A stretch of DNA of 9,068 nt, taken from NCBI GenBank assembly GCA_027076245.1, contig JALTKC010000568.1, positions 1 through 9,068 of the forward strand, written 5' to 3'. How positions within the stretch are numbered: the first letter of the stretch is position 1; each line of letters opens with the position of its first letter. Origin of the DNA: Gammaproteobacteria bacterium (GTDB lineage Bacteria; Pseudomonadota; Gammaproteobacteria; GRL18). The notes beneath the pieces were generated by a model. The model saw only the letters and a list, made by a program, of their open reading frames with translations, ran no database searches and was not told the origin of the DNA. Positions 5,970 through 9,068 of this stretch are shown piece by piece. The translations under genes were made by a program, and so were the position numbers.

Positions 5970-8900
5970 AGTATTTAAATTATCTGCAGTGATATTATTA
6001 AGGTATATGGTACCGGCTTCACTGTATAAATCGATTGTATTACCTTTTAAATTGTTAACGCCCCTGTAATCCTGATCCATATAAGAATTAACGGGTGCTG
6101 TCAGACTGGCTGAAGATGATGTGTAAACATACAGATTATTAACATTGTCTATTCTACCCAGATTGATGTTACCTGTTGTATTTTTTAAGGTTAGGTTATG
6201 TAAATTCCCGTATAATTTACTGCCTGATAACTCTATCAGTCCTGAATCTGATTGAACAACCAGGTTGTCATTAAGATAAATATTTGATGCATTAAGCTCA
6301 ATATTTTTTCTGGCAGATAAGTCTTTATTCAAATAAATATTATCTGCCTTTACTTTTAATGACTCAGGAATATAACCTTTATTAATACCACCTAATGATA
6401 CTGAGTCTGAGACAAAAGAAATATTTAGATAGTTATTATCAGCTTTAATATCATCAAGTCGAATCTCTGTTGTTGACAGGCCGGTAATGTCTGTTGAAAA
6501 TTCAAAATTCTGATCAACCTCAATCAGATTAGCATTTTCCAGATTAATACCTTCTGAGGCATGTAAATTGCTGCCAGATAGTTTTAATGAATCTGCCTTA
6601 ACATAGAGCTTGTTGATATCAACATCTCCAAGCAAAACCTCACTATCTGACTGGACATTTAACTCATAATTATTTCCGTTAATATTAGAAGCCATATTAA
6701 TGGATGAATTATTACTTGCAATACTGACATCATTTTTTAATCCAATACCTGACGATGATAGTATATTTATATCCGAAACAGTCGTTATATCATTATTAAG
6801 TTGTGTGACACCTGTATTAACAACATTAAGACTGTTAACATCCACTTTATTAATCTCAATACGATCACCGCTACTGTTTAGATTTAACGCATAATCACCC
6901 GTTATTGTATCCGCATGAACCTGTTGTTGCTGAGTGGATATAGTCACATTATCCTGCAAATCCATTATTGTATTGCCGGCAAAGTTTAACTCAGACAAAT
7001 CCAATGACGCGTAAAGGTCAGTATAACTATTATTTTTAACAATATTCAGGGCATTAAGATTTATCGTATCTCCAGAAAGACCAAGTAAAATACTGTCTGC
7101 ATTAAGAATAAGATTGTAAGATTCACCTGAAACATGTGATTTAAGGTCAATAACAGAGCTGCTTAAACCTGTGTCTGAAAGCAATATTACCTTATTAATA
7201 TTAGACAGGTCTATCATAGATTGTGCAGTAATATCATCATACAGATTCAGATTTTCTGCACTTATATTAAGATTGGATACATTAACCCGCCCCATATCTA
7301 TATCACCAGAACCGCTGTTTAAAACAAGATCATCACCAGAAATCACAGACTGAGACAAAATAATATTACTATTACCGATTGAACTGTCCAGAGCCACAAC
7401 CCCATCAATCAAAACATTTTCAACCTGTTGAAAATCCATTACGCCTTTAGTTTTAATATTGTCAGAAATCTTAACCGTTTGAGCATCTGCCTGTAAGTTA
7501 TTTAACTCTTTTCCAGACATGCCTAAACGGTTAATTTGAATATAATCTGACTCTAATGTCAGTGAAGATTGACCTGCTACTGAACTAGCCATATTATCCG
7601 GCAAATATATATAGTCACCAGACTCAAGGGTTAGATTATTATTTAAGGATAACTGTTGAACAGCTGAAAGATTGATACCATTTATGGCAGAAATATCATT
7701 AAATACAAAAATCTGATCGGCGGCAACACCCAGATCATAGAGGTTTTCAAGCTTGTATAATTCGACCTGTTTTGCTTGCAAATCCAGTGAATGGTTATTT
7801 GCATTAAGAGTATTACTCAATATAATATTTCCATCGTAACTGGACAGGTTAACACTATCATTCAGGTTCAGATTAACATTGGAAAAATTTAGAGACGCCT
7901 GGGTACTAATTGAATGATCAATAAATACATCTTCTGCATTTAAAAGTAATTCATTAATATTAACACCAGCCAGATGAATATCACCATTATTAGCATTGAT
8001 ATCCAATTGATAATTACCTGTTACGACATCAGCCATATAAATATTATTCTCAGCAGTTATCTGAACATCCTGATGTATTTCAAGATTGCTATTATCAGCA
8101 AATTTTAAATCGGTCTGGACATTAATATTACCTGATAAATCAACACTACTTCCTGATCGACTAATATCAACCGAACTGACATTCAGATTGTTAAGATGAA
8201 CAACATCCGCATCAAGGATAAGATCATAATTATTTCCGACAATATCGGTTTCTACATTAAGCGCATCATAGTCAGACTTTAAGGTGATGGCATTTTCCAG
8301 TACAACTGTCGTTACATTATTTAAATCAAGCAAATAGCGGGTATCTATATCATCATATAAATAACCATTGTTTGCATAAATTTTCAGACTTTCCAGTAAC
8401 ACTCGACCAATCTGTATATTTCCATTACCTGCATTCAGGGTTAAGTTATTTCCCTTTAATAATGATGAAGATAGATTAATATCATTGCTGTTCTCAGCAG
8501 TATTAATTTCAACATTACCCACAACAGAAACTGTATTTACATTGGCAAAGTTAAGAGAAGAATGACTATTAATATCTCCCGAAAGATAAACTAATGGTGT
8601 ATTGATATTTAGACGAGAAATTTCAATATTTTTTAGATCCACTCTGTCTGCTGAAATATCTAATGTATAATTATCACCATTAATATCAGTTCTTAAATCA
8701 ATATTAAGATCACTATTAATAACAACATCATTAACTAACTGTATTTTATCAGCAGATGAAAAGTCTATATTATTAAGGGTGGTAATATTTCCGCTTAATC
8801 GAGTCTGCCCCTGACTGCTTATATCCAGACCTTCCAAGCTGACCTGACCTATATCCAGATCACCACTCTGACTGTTTACATTCAGAATATAACTGCCGCT

Positions 8901-9068
8901 GATCTGTTCAGCCAGTTTAATATCCCCGTCTGCCTGCAGCTGGCTGTTCTGTAACAGCGTCAAACTACTGTTGTCCGCAAAACTTATACTGTTCTGTGTG
9001 GTAATATCACCCGATAAAAAGGTCTGGCTTCCATCCCGACTGATATTTAATGAATCGCTGTTTACACC
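5382..9068 (-). CDS. Giant beta-strand-repeat surface/adhesin-type protein (C-terminal part, 5' end outside window)
   Basis: The frame is open through the right edge. At least 1228 residues are present and the true start lies outside. The TTG at 8963 is an internal Leu codon, because repeat sequence continues upstream of it. Numbering from that codon, units begin near residues 46, 118, 193, 265, 339, 411, 490, 565, 639, 712, 786, 869 and 944, spaced 72-83 and mostly 72-75, with one more upstream. A loose unit consensus is LxI...LxGxIxT...LxFxxV..V.L..NVxI.S...I.L...GxNYxLxLxA...IxLGxVxI. This alternating pattern is typical of right-handed beta-helix filamentous-haemagglutinin-like or S-layer-like proteins. 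It is rich in Asn, Ser, Leu, Ile and Asp, and I see no Cys or Trp. Residues about 1000-1193 leave the repeat pattern. There is no LPXTG-like sequence, RTX motif or evident autotransporter barrel. Export route and ligand are unknown. Confidence 0.8.
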   Translation of the reverse strand, partial: GVNSDSLNISRDGSQTFLSGDITTQNSISFADNSSLTLLQNSQLQADGDIKLAEQISGSYILNVNSQSGDLDIGQVSLEGLDISSQGQTRLSGNITTLNNIDFSSADKIQLVNDVVINSDLNIDLRTDINGDNYTLDISADRVDLKNIEISRLNINTPLVYLSGDINSHSSLNFANVNTVSVVGNVEINTAENSNDINLSSSLLKGNNLTLNAGNGNIQIGRVLLESLKIYANNGYLYDDIDTRYLLDLNNVTTVVLENAITLKSDYDALNVETDIVGNNYDLILDADVVHLNNLNVSSVDISRSGSSVDLSGNINVQTDLKFADNSNLEIHQDVQITAENNIYMADVVTGNYQLDINANNGDIHLAGVNINELLLNAEDVFIDHSISTQASLNFSNVNLNLNDSVNLSSYDGNIILSNTLNANNHSLDLQAKQVELYKLENLYDLGVAADQIFVFNDISAINGINLSAVQQLSLNNNLTLESGDYIYLPDNMASSVAGQSSLTLESDYIQINRLGMSGKELNNLQADAQTVKISDNIKTKGVMDFQQVENVLIDGVVALDSSIGNSNIILSQSVISGDDLVLNSGSGDIDMGRVNVSNLNISAENLNLYDDITAQSMIDLSNINKVILLSDTGLSSSVIDLKSHVSGESYNLILNADSILLGLSGDTINLNALNIVKNNSYTDLYASLDLSELNFAGNTIMDLQDNVTISTQQQQVHADTITGDYALNLNSSGDRIEINKVDVNSLNVVNTGVTQLNNDITTVSDINILSSSGIGLKNDVSIASNNSSINMASNINGNNYELNVQSDSEVLLGDVDINKLYVKADSLKLSGSNLHASEGINLENANLIEVDQNFEFSTDITGLSTTEIRLDDIKADNNYLNISFVSDSVSLGGINKGYIPESLKVKADNIYLNKDLSARKNIELNASNIYLNDNLVVQSDSGLIELSGSKLYGNLHNLTLKNTTGNINLGRIDNVNNLYVYTSSSASLTAPVNSYMDQDYRGVNNLKGNTIDLYSEAGTIYLNNITADNLNTSSQNNLYLSGKIITDDKAILLSRQGSVNMSKNAEVYGDIINLKAKSDVLLSYINGRDMRVESTNGSLLAIPTGRYNIEGDTVRLNVRHNIGSYSSPLYVNVNRLIIESATNAFINGIFKYQEIQGQTRFSMPELEFTALIRGYYLDLDEFKTIDNSIFLMGINLFSVADDAVNTDENTPEFYSENQNLNNHLTMK
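5970..9050 (-). repeat. Tandem degenerate coding repeats, period about 222 bp (74 residues)
   Basis: About fourteen units run head to tail within the giant surface-type gene. They are conserved in hydrophobic pattern rather than base by base. Recognisable anchors recur once per unit: an LSGxI/LxxDI strand turn, an NV or DV strand, a GNNY/GDNY/GxYxL turn and an IxLGxV strand ending in LxI/LxV. The unit at 869-943 is still clear, and the one starting at 944 is shortened and degenerate. The low identity between units points to old duplications that have diverged, not recent expansion. Confidence 0.8.

Noticed and set aside
6700..7353. Plus-strand frames at 6700-6894 and 7171-7353
   Set aside because: They are antisense to the repetitive beta-strand gene. 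The hydrophobic sequences result from reading the Asn/Ser/Ile-rich codons backwards.
8961..8963. TTG as the start codon of the giant repeat protein
   Set aside because: The same frame stays open to the window edge and another repeat unit (beginning near 9050) precedes it, so this is an internal Leu codon.
5970..9050. CRISPR array or non-coding tandem repeat
   Set aside because: The period of about 222 bp, the low base-level identity and the continuous open frame show a protein-coding repeat.

Overview
The window looks like chromosomal DNA from a moderately AT-rich gammaproteobacterium. The evidence is a lolA-type lipoprotein-carrier gene at the left edge and a type VI secretion system (T6SS) tssA-tssB-tssC block of the proteobacterial kind. 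I cannot assign a genus. Every convincing gene lies on the minus strand, so transcription runs from high to low coordinates, and coding density is high. The only gap above 100 bases is 375-584.

In transcription order: (1) 9068-5382 is the C-terminal part, at least 1228 residues, of a very large surface-type protein. It consists of beta-strand repeats with a period of about 74 residues, has no Cys or Trp, and ends in a non-repetitive C-terminal segment. (2) 5344-4475 encodes a SapC-family protein with an added Lys-rich tail. (3) 4446-2698 is tssA (baseplate/sheath-assembly protein), 2631-2140 is tssB (small sheath subunit) and 2066-585 is tssC (large sheath subunit). (4) The intergenic stretch 375-584 carries a perfect 16-bp inverted repeat, the likely end of the T6SS transcript, and then a putative promoter. 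(5) 374-1 is the 5' part of lolA, which runs off the window.

The gaps between the five upstream genes are only 37, 28, 66 and 73 bp, and each downstream gene has its own Shine-Dalgarno sequence. A single transcript from the repeat protein through tssC is therefore plausible. TssB and TssC form the contractile sheath and TssA helps start and cap it. No baseplate, membrane-complex, Hcp, VgrG or ClpV gene is visible, so the rest of the T6SS must lie elsewhere. The SapC family is named after a gene at the Campylobacter fetus S-layer locus, so its position beside a giant repetitive surface-type protein suggests a functional pair. The most unusual feature is that this surface-protein/SapC pair sits directly upstream of, and co-directional with, the sheath genes.
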